From Xenorhabdus cabanillasii (GTDB lineage Bacteria; Pseudomonadota; Gammaproteobacteria; Enterobacterales; Enterobacteriaceae): a stretch of 64,000 bases of DNA. The stretch is taken from NCBI RefSeq assembly GCF_003386665.1, contig NZ_QTUB01000001.1, forward strand, positions 434,001-498,000, written 5' to 3'. This document shows, one piece after another, positions 1 to 8,634 of this stretch. How positions within the stretch are numbered: position 1 is the stretch's first letter; each line of letters begins with the position of its first letter. The translations under genes and the position numbers were made by a program. The notes beneath the pieces were generated by a model. It was not told where the DNA came from. It ran no database searches and saw only the letters and a program-made list of their open reading frames with translations.

Positions 1-605
1 TACAAAACAGAAAGCAACACAAGGAATTATTGCAATCGGCTTTAGCAGCATCAACGCAAATATCATCCATACCATCGGGTAATGGGATTCAATCTCCATC
101 ATCACAATCTGTTTTACCCATCAGCAACGCCGGCTGCATGATTTTATGGCCGTTATTACCAACATTTTTCCGCATCTTTGATTTACTGGAAAAGAACCAA
201 TTTATCAGCCTTGAAGCGCAAAGAGAGGCCGTCTGTTTACTTGACTGGCTGATTTGGGCGAAAGAGGAAATACCCGCATGGAGGTTAACACTCAATAAAG
301 TAATTTGCGGCCTTCCTGTCAATGACAGCACGCTATGCAATCCTCCGGCACCAGCAACGCAAATTGCAATTAACCAATGGCTGGAAAAAACCATCGAACA
401 ACTTCCGGCCTGGAAAAAGATGGGCATAAACGATGTACGGCACTTATTTCTGCAACGTTCCGGGGAAATAAGCGAATTAAACAGTATGACAAATATCCAT
501 ATTAAACCCGAAGATTATGATGCACTAATAAGCGAATGGCCATGGCCAATAAATATAGCGAGTTTTAGCTGGCTGCAACAACCCATCACCATCACGTGGT
601 TATAA
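1..605 (+). CDS. 3' end of eCIS tape-measure protein (Afp14/Pvc14-like), partial
   Basis: The reading frame is already open at base 3, so this is the C-terminal ~200 residues of a longer gene that begins outside the window. The block NAGCMILWPLLPTFF, then an Ala/Gln-rich helix and LNKVICGLPV, matches what I recall of the C-terminus of the contractile injection system tape-measure family (Afp14, Pvc14). In that family the protein sets the length of the inner tube and sheath. The next genes are an AAA ATPase and a DUF4255 protein, which is the Afp14-15-16 order and supports the call. The stop lies 36 bases before the ATPase start, so the two are probably co-transcribed. Confidence 0.68.
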   Translation, partial: QNRKQHKELLQSALAASTQISSIPSGNGIQSPSSQSVLPISNAGCMILWPLLPTFFRIFDLLEKNQFISLEAQREAVCLLDWLIWAKEEIPAWRLTLNKVICGLPVNDSTLCNPPAPATQIAINQWLEKTIEQLPAWKKMGINDVRHLFLQRSGEISELNSMTNIHIKPEDYDALISEWPWPINIASFSWLQQPITITWL

Positions 606-641
606 CCATCAAACACAGTCAATGAGTCTGAGTAAAATTTT

Positions 642-2739
642 ATGAATACAGCGCCTGTTTTCCCTGATTTATTTCAGCAAAACAATGACCCACATTTAGC
701 GTTTTTATATAGCCAACTGGAACGTATCGATCTCATTCTTCAATATCATTTCCATTGCATATCAGGTCAGCGAGGTGAACTCCTCGATGAGTTCCTGTTA
801 AGTGAAGAAGATGTGATAAACAGGCTGGATAATCCACTGGGTAAACCCCATTGGCTTAATGATGATTGCCTGACAATACCACAAACCATCACTCCTGTAG
901 CCTCACGATTAACTGATCTGGTTGAACGTTTTGAACTGACTGATTTTGAAAGGGATGTTTTGCTGTTAGGTTTACTGCCCCATTTCGATAACCGCTATTA
1001 TCACCTGTTTGCGCTGGTTCAGGGGGAACAACAATCCCGGCTGCCCTCTTTTGCGTTGGCTTTGGAACTATTTTGCCACTCAGTGCTGGAAAAACAGGCG
1101 CAGCAGGCCAGTTTTTTACACCAGGCTCCCCTGATTGGCTGCCAGCTATTATCGATAGAGAATCGTCAAAAAACGCTGTCCTGGCTCCAGACCCCTTTTA
1201 TTACTGACAGCAGCGTATATCATTTTTTACTCGGTCATCACGATATTACGCCTGCTCTGGAACATTGTGTTGAGTGGATAACGCCCACAAAAATTGGCAG
1301 TTATCCCGCCGGCTTAAAAACAAGCATTGGGTAACATCCTGTTATCTGAACACGATGATATTCGGCCCGTTATCTTATTGCGAGGCATGGCCGATAGCGC
1401 CAGATCCCATGCTGTTGCCAACATGATGGCATCGGAACAGCGACAAACGCTGCTTGTGGATATCGCCAGACTGGCCGATAACGATGACAACGCCTTGCCC
1501 TGCCATATAAAAGCCATTTTGCGAGAAATTCGTATGCGCGGCGCCTGTTTATTATTGCGAAACTTTTGCTTATTCGCAGAACAGAATAAACAGCTGCTGG
1601 ATTTCCTGTCAGGCTTATTAAGCCAACCTGAATTAAGGGTTATCTGTCTGGTCGAACCGTATTCACCGTTAGTATGGCTGAAAAAGATATCGACATTACT
1701 GATCGAAATGCCCGTTTTCACTTCGGTGGAAAAAGCGAGATTATTGACGGCTCACTTACCGAATCACTGTGCAAATGATATTGATGCAATAACTTTAAGC
1801 CAACGTTACACATTTAATCCCGCAACCCTGCCATTAATTTTACAAGAGGCGCAACTTTACCAACAACAGCGAGATCCTTCAGGGATCTTGCAGCAATGCG
1901 ATATTCGCAAAGCACTCAATTTACGCGCTCAGCAAAATTTCGGCCAATTAGCGCAGCGAATTATCCCTAAACGTTCATTAAAAGACTTGTTAGTCTCTGA
2001 CGAAATTACCCAACAGATACAAGAAATACTTGCGGCAATTAAGCATCGGGAAAAAGTTCTGGCAGGCGGTTTTAAAGATAAAGTGGGTTATGGCACCGGC
2101 ATCAGTGCTCTGTTTTATGGTGATTCCGGTACAGGAAAAACCATGGCAGCAGAAGTGATTGCCAATTACATTGGTGTTGACTTAATCAAAGTGGATTTAT
2201 CTACCGTCGTAAATAAATACATCGGTGAAACAGAGAAAAATTTATCACGTATTTTCGATTTGGCGGAACACGATGCCGGTATTTTATTCTTTGATGAGGC
2301 AGATGCTCTGTTTGGCAAGCGCAGTGAAACCAAAGATGCACAAGACCGACATGCCAATATTGAAGTTTCTTATTTACTGCAACGCATGGAGAATTTTCCG
2401 GGCTTAGTCATTTTATCGACGAATAATCGCAATCATTTGGATAATGCTTTTAATCGACGTTTTACTTTTATTACCCGCTTTACTTACCCGGATGAAACCA
2501 TCCGTAAGAAAATGTGGCAGGCAATCTGGCCTGAAAATATAAAAGTCGCTCAAGATGTGGATTTCGATAAATTGGCGCAAAAAACAAGCGTAACAGGTGC
2601 GAATATTCGTAATATTGCTTTATTATCTTCACTTTTTGCCGCAGATAATAACCATAACGAAGTCAGTAATAAAAATATTGAAATAGCTTTATCACGCGAA
2701 TTAGCCAAAGTGGGGCGCCTGAATTTCCAAAATTCATAG
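642..2739 (+). pseudogene. eCIS AAA+ ATPase (Afp15/Pvc15-like), split by a frameshift
   Basis: Two overlapping frames make up one gene. Bases 642-1334 encode the N-terminal 230 residues. Bases up to 2739 in the next frame encode the rest, with Walker A GDSGTGKT (about 2119-2142), Walker B ILFFDEADALFG (about 2281-2316) and an arginine-finger stretch NRRFTFITRF. Joined, they give ~698 residues, the expected size for Afp15/Pvc15. This is the cytoplasmic ATPase of Afp/PVC clusters, linked in the literature to particle assembly or cargo loading. The break lies in the A5 run at 1316-1320: dropping one A joins GLK to QALGNILL without a gap. The AAA domain itself is intact and could still be made separately only by internal initiation. 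It may be a true mutation, an assembly error or, less likely, programmed slippage. Confidence 0.8.
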
Positions 2740-2814
2740 AAATAAAAATATCTGAAAATTAAATACACTGATGACTGAATAGTTATCACAATAATAAATT
2801 AAGAGGATTTTCTT

Positions 2815-3420
2815 ATGTCAAAAACGCAAACCGTTATTGATGTCAATAAGGCAATGAAGACGATTCTGGAAAAATATCTGGATAAAAAAGTTGCGATCCG
2901 TTTTGATCTGCCTGAGCTGGATACCGTGCAATCTGATGCGATGGTGAGTGTCTTTCTTTATGATATCTATGAAGATCTACAGCTTCGTTCAACAGAATCC
3001 AGGGTGTTTAATGCCGCTTCAGGAAAGTTATTGCCGGGTTGGGTCAATATTAAATGTAATTATCTGATTACCTATTGGGAATCGAATAAACCCGCAACAG
3101 ATCCCGGCAGCCCGGATAGCCAACCTGATAATCAGGCAATACAAGTCATGTCAAAAGTCTTGAATGCCTTAATTAATAACCGCCAATTAGCAGGCATTCC
3201 CGGCGCTTACACTCAGGTTGTACCACCGAAAGAAAGTTTAAATAGTTTAGGCAATTTTTGGCAATCATTGGGGAATCGTCCACGGCTTTCCTTAAATTAT
3301 TCAGTGACAATACCCATTAGCCTTACTGATGAGCAAGATAATGTGACTCCAGTGAGCACTATTTCTCCTACAGTGGAACAAGTGACACAAACTCAGATAT
3401 TATCCAACAGAACTCTCTGA
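2815..3420 (+). CDS. eCIS terminator/cap protein, DUF4255 family (Afp16/Pvc16-like)
   Basis: A 201-residue protein with the DUF4255 (Pvc16 N-terminal domain) pattern: an N-terminal helix, the segment AIRFDLPELD, then VSVFLYDIYEDLQLR and NIKCNYLITYW. In Afp, the homolog Afp16 caps the tube and sheath and fixes particle length. A clear Shine-Dalgarno sequence (AAGAGGA) lies upstream of the ATG. The gene follows the ATPase, as in Afp and PVC clusters, and is the last structural gene; everything downstream looks like cargo. It is intact, and the ending TQTQILSNRTL is probably the natural C-terminus. An alternative is a related phage-like baseplate protein, but the neighbours make eCIS much more likely. 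Confidence 0.8.
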   Translation: MSKTQTVIDVNKAMKTILEKYLDKKVAIRFDLPELDTVQSDAMVSVFLYDIYEDLQLRSTESRVFNAASGKLLPGWVNIKCNYLITYWESNKPATDPGSPDSQPDNQAIQVMSKVLNALINNRQLAGIPGAYTQVVPPKESLNSLGNFWQSLGNRPRLSLNYSVTIPISLTDEQDNVTPVSTISPTVEQVTQTQILSNRTL

Positions 3421-3502
3421 CAGAGATTAATGAAATTTCGGAATTTAATTTATTTTTATTTTACTAAATCCTTAAATAACAGTTTATTTAAATCGGAGTA
3501 TT

Positions 3503-4360
3503 ATGATGTATAGCTTAAAACAGAAAGAAGAAAAGAAAAATCCATCCCCGCGTCCTGCCCAAGATATTGTCAATGATGAGCATGTAATAACATCAAGAAT
3601 AGCGGAATTGAGGAAAAACTTTCAGCAGACTGACGCGCAAACTGTGCGTCCACATATTGCCTCACGTCCTTTGAGAACAGCCCCATTTCAACAGACTACA
3701 AAAACACCTGTCGCCTCTGAGGTGAGCATCCCCGCCAGCACGACGACCAAAGCATCTGTCAGTAATACACAAACTCCAAAAGCGATACCAACTTCAACCC
3801 CGATGGCCTCAAACGGTGTAAAAAAACCATTTACATTGTATCGCGCAGATAACCGGGGTTTTGAAGAGTTACAAAAAAACAGCCCGGAGGGATTTAAGGC
3901 TTGGGTACATCTTGATAGTGAAAAAGCGAGAAAATTTGCCAGCGTATTCTTGGGTAATGACAATGCAGAAAGTTTGCCTGAACATATTATCGATGAAATT
4001 AATAAATGGAAGAAAGCGGGAACACCTAAGTTGAGTGATCTTTCCACATTTATAAAATATACCAAAGATCGCTCAACGGTTTGGGTTTCTACCGCAGTCA
4101 ATACTGAGGCTGGTGGACAAAGTTCAGGAGCACCACTTTATGAAATATCAATGGAACTCTATGAGTTCGGGGTAGATAAAGGAAAATTGGTTCCATTACC
4201 GAATGGAAGAACGGGAAATATGAAACCTTCTATTCTTCTTGATACGCAAAATCTGGAAGATGCAACAATTATAGCCCTAAATCACGGACCAGTGAATGAT
4301 GCTGAAATATCATTTTTAACAACTATCCCGATGAAAAATTTAAAACCCTATATAAGATAA
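3503..4360 (+). CDS. Putative eCIS payload: ADP-ribosyltransferase-like toxin
   Basis: 285 residues. Residues 1-105 are low-complexity (Thr, Ser, Pro, Lys), fitting the disordered leader expected for a cargo loaded into the eCIS lumen. From residue 108 the pattern follows the cholera/heat-labile/pertussis ADP-ribosyltransferase group: LYRADNRG (Arg114, NAD-binding Arg), VWVSTAVNTEAGG (195-205, the STS-type motif, here STA), and NDAEISFLTTIP (265-276), which aligns with the ExEVSALGGIP region of cholera toxin A. Glu268 would be the catalytic glutamate; the position two before it is Asp, not Glu. Located 82 bases after the cap gene with its own ribosome-binding site. The target protein cannot be told. 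No signal peptide is seen, consistent with delivery by the particle. Confidence 0.68.
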   Translation: MMYSLKQKEEKKNPSPRPAQDIVNDEHVITSRIAELRKNFQQTDAQTVRPHIASRPLRTAPFQQTTKTPVASEVSIPASTTTKASVSNTQTPKAIPTSTPMASNGVKKPFTLYRADNRGFEELQKNSPEGFKAWVHLDSEKARKFASVFLGNDNAESLPEHIIDEINKWKKAGTPKLSDLSTFIKYTKDRSTVWVSTAVNTEAGGQSSGAPLYEISMELYEFGVDKGKLVPLPNGRTGNMKPSILLDTQNLEDATIIALNHGPVNDAEISFLTTIPMKNLKPYIR

Positions 4361-4718
4361 TGAGTTAATCAGGAATACTTTTTGCTTTTAGCATAAAAAG
4401 ATCACTCACGAACAAACCTAATTCTAACTATATTTAAATAAAGCTTATAAATAACGATATAAATTTATTATATATTTTAAACATTCTATTGTTATTAAAT
4501 AAGAATTTTTAATTTAGGAATCATATTCATGAATGCAATAATTTGTATATCCAATTATTGACAAATACTAATGTATATATATTATTACTGCATAATCAAT
4601 GACTTCTGCCTGATGAGCTATTACATCAAATCATATAGTTAAAATAAAAATGTAACAAATTTATTAATAATTTTATAGCACCAGGAATAAATCCTATTGC
4701 ATTTAGAAAGGAGTTAAG
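4361..4718. other. AT-rich spacer between payload gene and LysR-type fragment
   Basis: About 360 bases of very AT-rich DNA. I see no convincing reading frame. An imperfect hairpin (CTTTTTGC/GCATAAAAAG) just after the stop at 4361 might act as a weak terminator. The remainder presumably holds the promoter of the 4719 gene. Confidence 0.4.
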
Positions 4719-5021
4719 GTGTTTCTTTCAAAAGAATTAGCGAACTTTATTGTTGTAGCCAAAAATAAATCAATAAATAAGGCAACAAAGGAGCTTTTTA
4801 TTACGCAGTCACCAATTAGCCGAAGTTTAAAAAAACTGGAGTTCTCATTAGGTGTAAAACTCTTTGTCAGAAAAGGTCAGGGACTGGCTTTAACAGAGGA
4901 AGGAGAGCATTTATACAATAAAGTTTTATCAATTTATGAACAACTTAAGAATATCGAAATGGATTACAAAAGTCATAAGTCCCCTTATTATGATATTTAT
5001 AAAAAACAATATGATGATTAA
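4719..5021 (+). CDS. LysR-type DNA-binding domain only (100 aa)
   Basis: A GTG start preceded by a strong AAAGGAG. Residues 1-60 form a LysR-type winged helix-turn-helix: ELANFIVVAKNKSINKATKEL, then the recognition helix QSPISRSLKKLE and the wing VRKGQGLALTEEG. A linker helix follows (residues 65-80). The protein stops at residue 100, whereas LysR regulators are ~300 residues with a periplasmic-binding-protein-like effector domain; nothing downstream restores it. It is either a truncated gene or a stand-alone DNA-binding protein. Its position between two payload genes suggests local regulation of them, which is inference. Confidence 0.7.
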   Translation: MFLSKELANFIVVAKNKSINKATKELFITQSPISRSLKKLEFSLGVKLFVRKGQGLALTEEGEHLYNKVLSIYEQLKNIEMDYKSHKSPYYDIYKKQYDD

Positions 5022-5222
5022 TGTAATAAAATTATAAGATAGATAAAAAATACTTCCAAATAATTATAGAACCATATTTAATACATTTTATTTATGGCGG
5101 CCCGGATAGCTTTACATCGGAAAAGATTAGATTCATCTGTAACATCTGGAAACGATTATATTATTTTTTAGATTAAATTATAAATATCAACAAACCTTAA
5201 TCAAGCATTAAAGGAAACAACA

Positions 5223-6080
5223 ATGACATACAGTTATGACAACAAAATGATTTATAAAAAAAAGCCGGTATTAAGTACGGCTCTGGAAAGTCTGCATCTC
5301 GATAAACCAGATACAGAAAGGGTTTCTGTTGCCTATCAGCACTTGCTGTCGTCTTACATGGATAATTTCCAGAATACAACGAGCTTGCTTCGTAAAGAGA
5401 AGAGCAAAAAAGCATTACAAAACTTTGCTGCCCATGCTGGCTATTTGCGTGATAAAGACGGTAAAGAGTATAAAGATCGTTTTGTTAACTTTAAGGATAA
5501 TAATCGAAACCTGGCCCCTGGAAAATTATTTCCCGGTGTGAAATTAATACCTCAAAAAACTATTGAGGTAAACAGACCGATAGGGCCATGGAGAAATAAA
5601 CTTGCCTATGATATCGAAGATATATTTAGAAATAATATGGCAAATGAATATCGGGTAACAAATACTCCTGCCTTTATTAAAGGATTACAGGATATGTATG
5701 AAAAAAATGGGCAAACGCTGCACCCGATGACTCAACGTCTGGTTGAAGAACATATTGCACATAACGGGGATATCTTGCCAACAATGGCAGGTATTGCCGG
5801 CCTGCATGCCGAAGTACAAGCGTTGAACCAGATATTTATTACAGCAGATCAGAATGAACCTCTAAACCCAGCACGCTATGACAAGGCAATGCTTCAATCA
5901 TCAATTTTCACCAAACGGTTAACTACAGCAAATGCTGGAAAAGACTTCCCGGCATGTCATAACTGTTCGGGTATCATTAAATCACCGGCTAATGTGATTA
6001 CGGGAATGGTTGACAGTGCAGGCAGTAATTTTTCTAAACAGATCGCAAAACGTTATCGTTCCCAGTCATTAAGTAATTAA
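5223..6080 (+). CDS. Putative eCIS payload: YwqJ-type nucleic-acid deaminase toxin
   Basis: 285 residues. The C-terminal third carries the zinc-binding signature of the cytidine-deaminase fold: HAEVQALN (His195, Glu197) and PACHNCSGI (Cys245, Cys248). The HAE plus CxxC layout with this spacing is typical of YwqJ-like polymorphic-toxin deaminases. The N-terminus (MTYSYDNK...) is short and basic and, like that of the ART-like protein, starts M-x-Y-S. Residues 30-180 are helical and unassigned. A Shine-Dalgarno AAAGGAAA lies upstream. Together with the ART-like gene it sits directly downstream of the cap gene, where Afp and PVC clusters carry their cargo. No immunity gene is visible next to it, which fits an anti-eukaryotic payload better than an interbacterial toxin. 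Substrate (DNA, RNA or free base) is unknown. Confidence 0.75.
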   Translation: MTYSYDNKMIYKKKPVLSTALESLHLDKPDTERVSVAYQHLLSSYMDNFQNTTSLLRKEKSKKALQNFAAHAGYLRDKDGKEYKDRFVNFKDNNRNLAPGKLFPGVKLIPQKTIEVNRPIGPWRNKLAYDIEDIFRNNMANEYRVTNTPAFIKGLQDMYEKNGQTLHPMTQRLVEEHIAHNGDILPTMAGIAGLHAEVQALNQIFITADQNEPLNPARYDKAMLQSSIFTKRLTTANAGKDFPACHNCSGIIKSPANVITGMVDSAGSNFSKQIAKRYRSQSLSN

Positions 6081-6260
6081 ATGATTTCTTTTGTGAAACT
6101 GGAAAATTTTTATTACCTAAAAATGACCATTTTCATCAAGTACTATTAACTAATAAACCGTTACCTGACAATATGAGAAGAAGATTTTAGGGGTAAGATA
6201 CGCTATCAATCTGAATATGAGGAACTTGCAAATAATGCACGGTTTTATATCAATTTTTAA
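6077..6260 (+). pseudogene. Decayed coding remnant downstream of deaminase
   Basis: An open stretch without a start codon reads CETGKFLLPKNDHFHQVLL, then NKPLPDNMRRRF. A one-base shift in the TTTT run at 6185-6188 continues it as RGKIRYQSEYEELANNARFY to a stop at 6258. The composition is protein-like, and the shift joins the halves smoothly, so this looks like the C-terminus of a lost third cargo gene. I do not recognise the family. Confidence 0.4.
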
Positions 6261-6270
6261 AAAATAATAT

Positions 6271-6300
6271 TATGACCAAAATATAACTCACTTGGTCATA
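6271..6300 (-). terminator. Probable terminator of pyrB
   Basis: A perfect 9-base inverted repeat, TATGACCAA/TTGGTCATA, with a 12-base loop. On the minus strand it is followed by a T-rich run (complement of the A6 at 6259-6264), which fits an intrinsic terminator for pyrB. It also separates the core block from the payload region. Confidence 0.6.
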
Positions 6301-6342
6301 ATATTAACGGCTGCTTATTTTTGTTAATAAGCTATTGCATTA

Positions 6343-7281
6343 TTACGCGATAACGGCATTCTCATTCAATACCAGTGACAGCAGTGCCTGACGGGCGTAA
6401 ATACCATTACCTGCCTGTTGGAAATAGTAGGCATAAGGTGTTTTATCCACATCAACAGTAATTTCATCGATACGTGGCAGTGGATGTAGTACTTTCAGGT
6501 TATCTTTGACATTGACCAAATCCGCTGCGCGCAGTACAAACTGGGCTTTGATATTGGCGTATTCAGAAGGATCAAGACGCTCTTTCTGTACACGGGTCAT
6601 ATACAGAATATCCAGCTCAGGCAGCACATCTTCAAAATTGTTGTGAATGCTGTAACTCACCTGTTTTTCATCCAGCATATGCAGGATGTAATTCGGCATG
6701 GAAAGGGCATCCGGTGCGATAAAGCAGAAATGGTTACCTTCAAATTTTGCCAGTGCCTGTGTCAATGAATGTACAGTACGGCCATATTTCAGGTCACCTA
6801 CCATAGCGATTTTCAGGTTATCCAGCTTGTTTTGGGTTTCCTGAATGGTAAACAGGTCGAGCAAAGTTTGGGTTGGGTGCTGATTCGCCCCATCGCCAGC
6901 GTTAATGATCGGTATATGACCGGAAAATTCAGAAGCAAGGCGAGCGGCCCCTTCCTGTGGGTGACGCATCACAATCGCATCAACATACTGGCTGATAATA
7001 GAAATAGTATCGGCCAGTGTTTCTCCTTTTTTGCCTAATGACGTATTGCTGCTGTCCGCGAAGCCGACCACAGACGCACCAAGCCGCTGAATAGCTGTTT
7101 CAAAAGAGAGACGGGTGCGCGTAGAAGCTTCAAAAAAGCAGCTGGCGATAACCTTATGTTTCAGTAAGTCAGTCTGTGGATTGGCTTTCAGTGCTGCTGC
7201 CGTCTGCAATACCAATTCAAGATCTGTGCGGCTCAAATCATTAATTGAAATGATATGCTTGCGATATAACGGGTTAGCCAT
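6343..7281 (-). CDS. pyrB: Aspartate carbamoyltransferase catalytic chain
   Basis: 312 residues, close to the E. coli length. It catalyses carbamoyl phosphate plus L-aspartate to N-carbamoyl-aspartate, the committed step of pyrimidine synthesis. Visible motifs: [10 protein letters not shown] (carbamoyl-phosphate binding), the HPTQTLLDL segment and HPLPR near the C-terminus. The gene has an attenuator and leader peptide upstream, as in enteric pyrLBI. The regulatory-chain gene pyrI, which normally follows pyrB, is not present downstream: only a terminator and then the payload genes occur. The enzyme may therefore lack CTP/ATP allostery unless pyrI is elsewhere. Confidence 0.97.
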   Translation of the reverse strand: MANPLYRKHIISINDLSRTDLELVLQTAAALKANPQTDLLKHKVIASCFFEASTRTRLSFETAIQRLGASVVGFADSSNTSLGKKGETLADTISIISQYVDAIVMRHPQEGAARLASEFSGHIPIINAGDGANQHPTQTLLDLFTIQETQNKLDNLKIAMVGDLKYGRTVHSLTQALAKFEGNHFCFIAPDALSMPNYILHMLDEKQVSYSIHNNFEDVLPELDILYMTRVQKERLDPSEYANIKAQFVLRAADLVNVKDNLKVLHPLPRIDEITVDVDKTPYAYYFQQAGNGIYARQALLSLVLNENAVIA

Positions 7282-7326
7282 GTTTACATTCCTCTTTTAT
7301 GACTTTTAGCCTTTGACTGGGCAGAC

Positions 7327-7357
7327 AAAAAAAAGCCCCTCAACTGAGGGGCTTTTT
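7327..7357 (-). terminator. pyrL attenuator terminator
   Basis: A 12-base GC-rich stem, AAAAAGCCCCTC/GAGGGGCTTTTT, with a four-base loop, followed on the minus strand by eight Ts. It lies between the leader peptide and pyrB, and the leader stop codon falls inside the stem. This is the layout of UTP-sensitive attenuation: when UTP is scarce polymerase stalls, the coupled ribosome blocks the hairpin, and pyrB is transcribed. Confidence 0.9.
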
Positions 7358-7462
7358 AAATGATCGGTTTGGCAATGGGAAAAACAATACACCCAGGCTG
7401 CCAGTTGGCAGTGCTTCGTTAGATTGGTGTTTTGCAATGTTATATGCAATGCAGTATTTCAT
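7340..7462 (-). CDS. pyrL: pyrB leader peptide
   Basis: A 40-codon frame starting with ATG after GGGAGAAA. It runs MKYCIAYNIAKHQ through LGVLFFPLPNRSFKKPLS and ends with TGA at 7340-7342, within the attenuator stem. Its length and end point match enteric PyrL, which works through coupling of translation to transcription; the sequence itself need not be conserved. U-rich codons for Phe and Leu occur upstream of the hairpin, as expected for UTP-dependent pausing. Confidence 0.85.
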   Translation of the reverse strand: MKYCIAYNIAKHQSNEALPTGSLGVLFFPLPNRSFKKPLS

Positions 7463-7863
7463 GTTTTCTCCCGGCAAATCGTCGCGCATTATACTCACGA
7501 TTGTATTCACCGCAAGGTTTGTGGAAGAATTTTTATTTCAATCAGTGGCTCATGAACGAAGCCAGGGAGGGTATTAGTCGCTTTTGTCACCCAAACTGAT
7601 TGCCATTTTGTTTATTGGTTTGGTTAAATAACGTTCACCGATTTATCATGATAAGTATAATTGATAATGTATTATAGTCTTATCAATTATATAAATATAT
7701 TGAATATTTTATATAAAAATAATTTCATCTTTAATCTGCGAATAAAATATATTTGCGATTTTAGTGATTTTGATAACTATATAAAACATGACATTTATTT
7801 TAATAATCAGGATTATAATATGTTACTTTTTATTTTTTCATCAAATAAGTAAGAGGGTGGTAT
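7463..7863. other. Divergent intergenic region between pyrL and orphan gene
   Basis: Contains the pyrB promoter area, then AT-rich DNA. A 63-codon frame (7661-7852) rich in Ile, Tyr, Asn and Phe ends 11 bases before the 7864 gene. It has no Shine-Dalgarno sequence and looks like translated AT-rich DNA, so I do not call it a gene. Confidence 0.4.
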
Positions 7864-8634
7864 ATGCCATTTTCTCCTCCTTTTAGAAATGAGTTTTTTG
7901 AGGGTGATCTGATATATGGTTTAACTGATGAGAGAGAACGTTATATCAGTCGTGTTGATAAATTTAAAATTGTTAAACATAAACTGACTAAATCTACTTC
8001 TGGACAAGAATTCTCTAAACCGGCAATGATTAATTATTATTTGATTCCGGTTGAAGAGGGAGAAATGGTATCTTTTTTAGATAATTTTAAGCGTTCAATA
8101 GGAAACAGGCAAAGAGTTCCCAATCAATGTCTTATTAATAGGGCAAATGAATACAAACGTTATCTTAATGTTGTTGCTTTTGAGGAATATGGAGAATATA
8201 AAGAAAGTTTCTATTCTCATCTTAGAAAACATAATAAATATTATACTGTGCTTGATGAAAATATAAGTAAGGATAATGTAATTATAGGAAGGAAATGTAA
8301 AGGGGGATTATCATGGGTAACTATGAGCAATTGCCAACTTACTGAGGATATGCATATACACTTCATCCTTGATGAAATAAATATAAAAGAAGTGATAGAT
8401 AAAACAAGGGATTCTATAACTGCAAAAGAATTGAGGTGGATTTACAGACACAGAAATAATAAAAAAGTTGCTAGCAAAATACAATTTTGGTTGAATCAAG
8501 AACCTACTTTTCCACCTTGGGTTTCAGATGAAACATTATGGGCGAATTATTATCGGCGTAGTATACTTAACCACGATTTATCCGGGGAGTTTTCTAGATT
8601 ATTTAACTACAAATACTGCAAAATCCTCAGCTAA
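7864..8634 (+). CDS. Orphan protein of unknown function, 256 aa
   Basis: I cannot assign a family. It begins after AGAGGGTGG with ATG and is AT-rich compared with its neighbours. The C-terminal half has a conserved-looking block: [29 protein letters not shown], then [16 protein letters not shown] and [16 protein letters not shown]. No signal peptide or membrane segment is seen. Its last 36 bases overlap the 3' end of rbn on the other strand. The base composition and lack of operon partners suggest recent acquisition. It might be an effector-like accessory protein, but that is a guess. Confidence 0.65.
   Translation: MPFSPPFRNEFFEGDLIYGLTDERERYISRVDKFKIVKHKLTKSTSGQEFSKPAMINYYLIPVEEGEMVSFLDNFKRSIGNRQRVPNQCLINRANEYKRYLNVVAFEEYGEYKESFYSHLRKHNKYYTVLDENISKDNVIIGRKCKGGLSWVTMSNCQLTEDMHIHFILDEINIKEVIDKTRDSITAKELRWIYRHRNNKKVASKIQFWLNQEPTFPPWVSDETLWANYYRRSILNHDLSGEFSRLFNYKYCKILS

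Noticed and set aside
1300..1340. Programmed frameshift in the eCIS ATPase
   Set aside because: The required shift is +1 (or -2) at a short A5 run without a clear slippery heptamer, rare codon or stop-associated signal; an indel is the simpler reading.
7661..7852. 63-codon frame before the orphan gene
   Set aside because: Ile/Tyr/Asn-rich translation of AT-rich DNA with no Shine-Dalgarno site.
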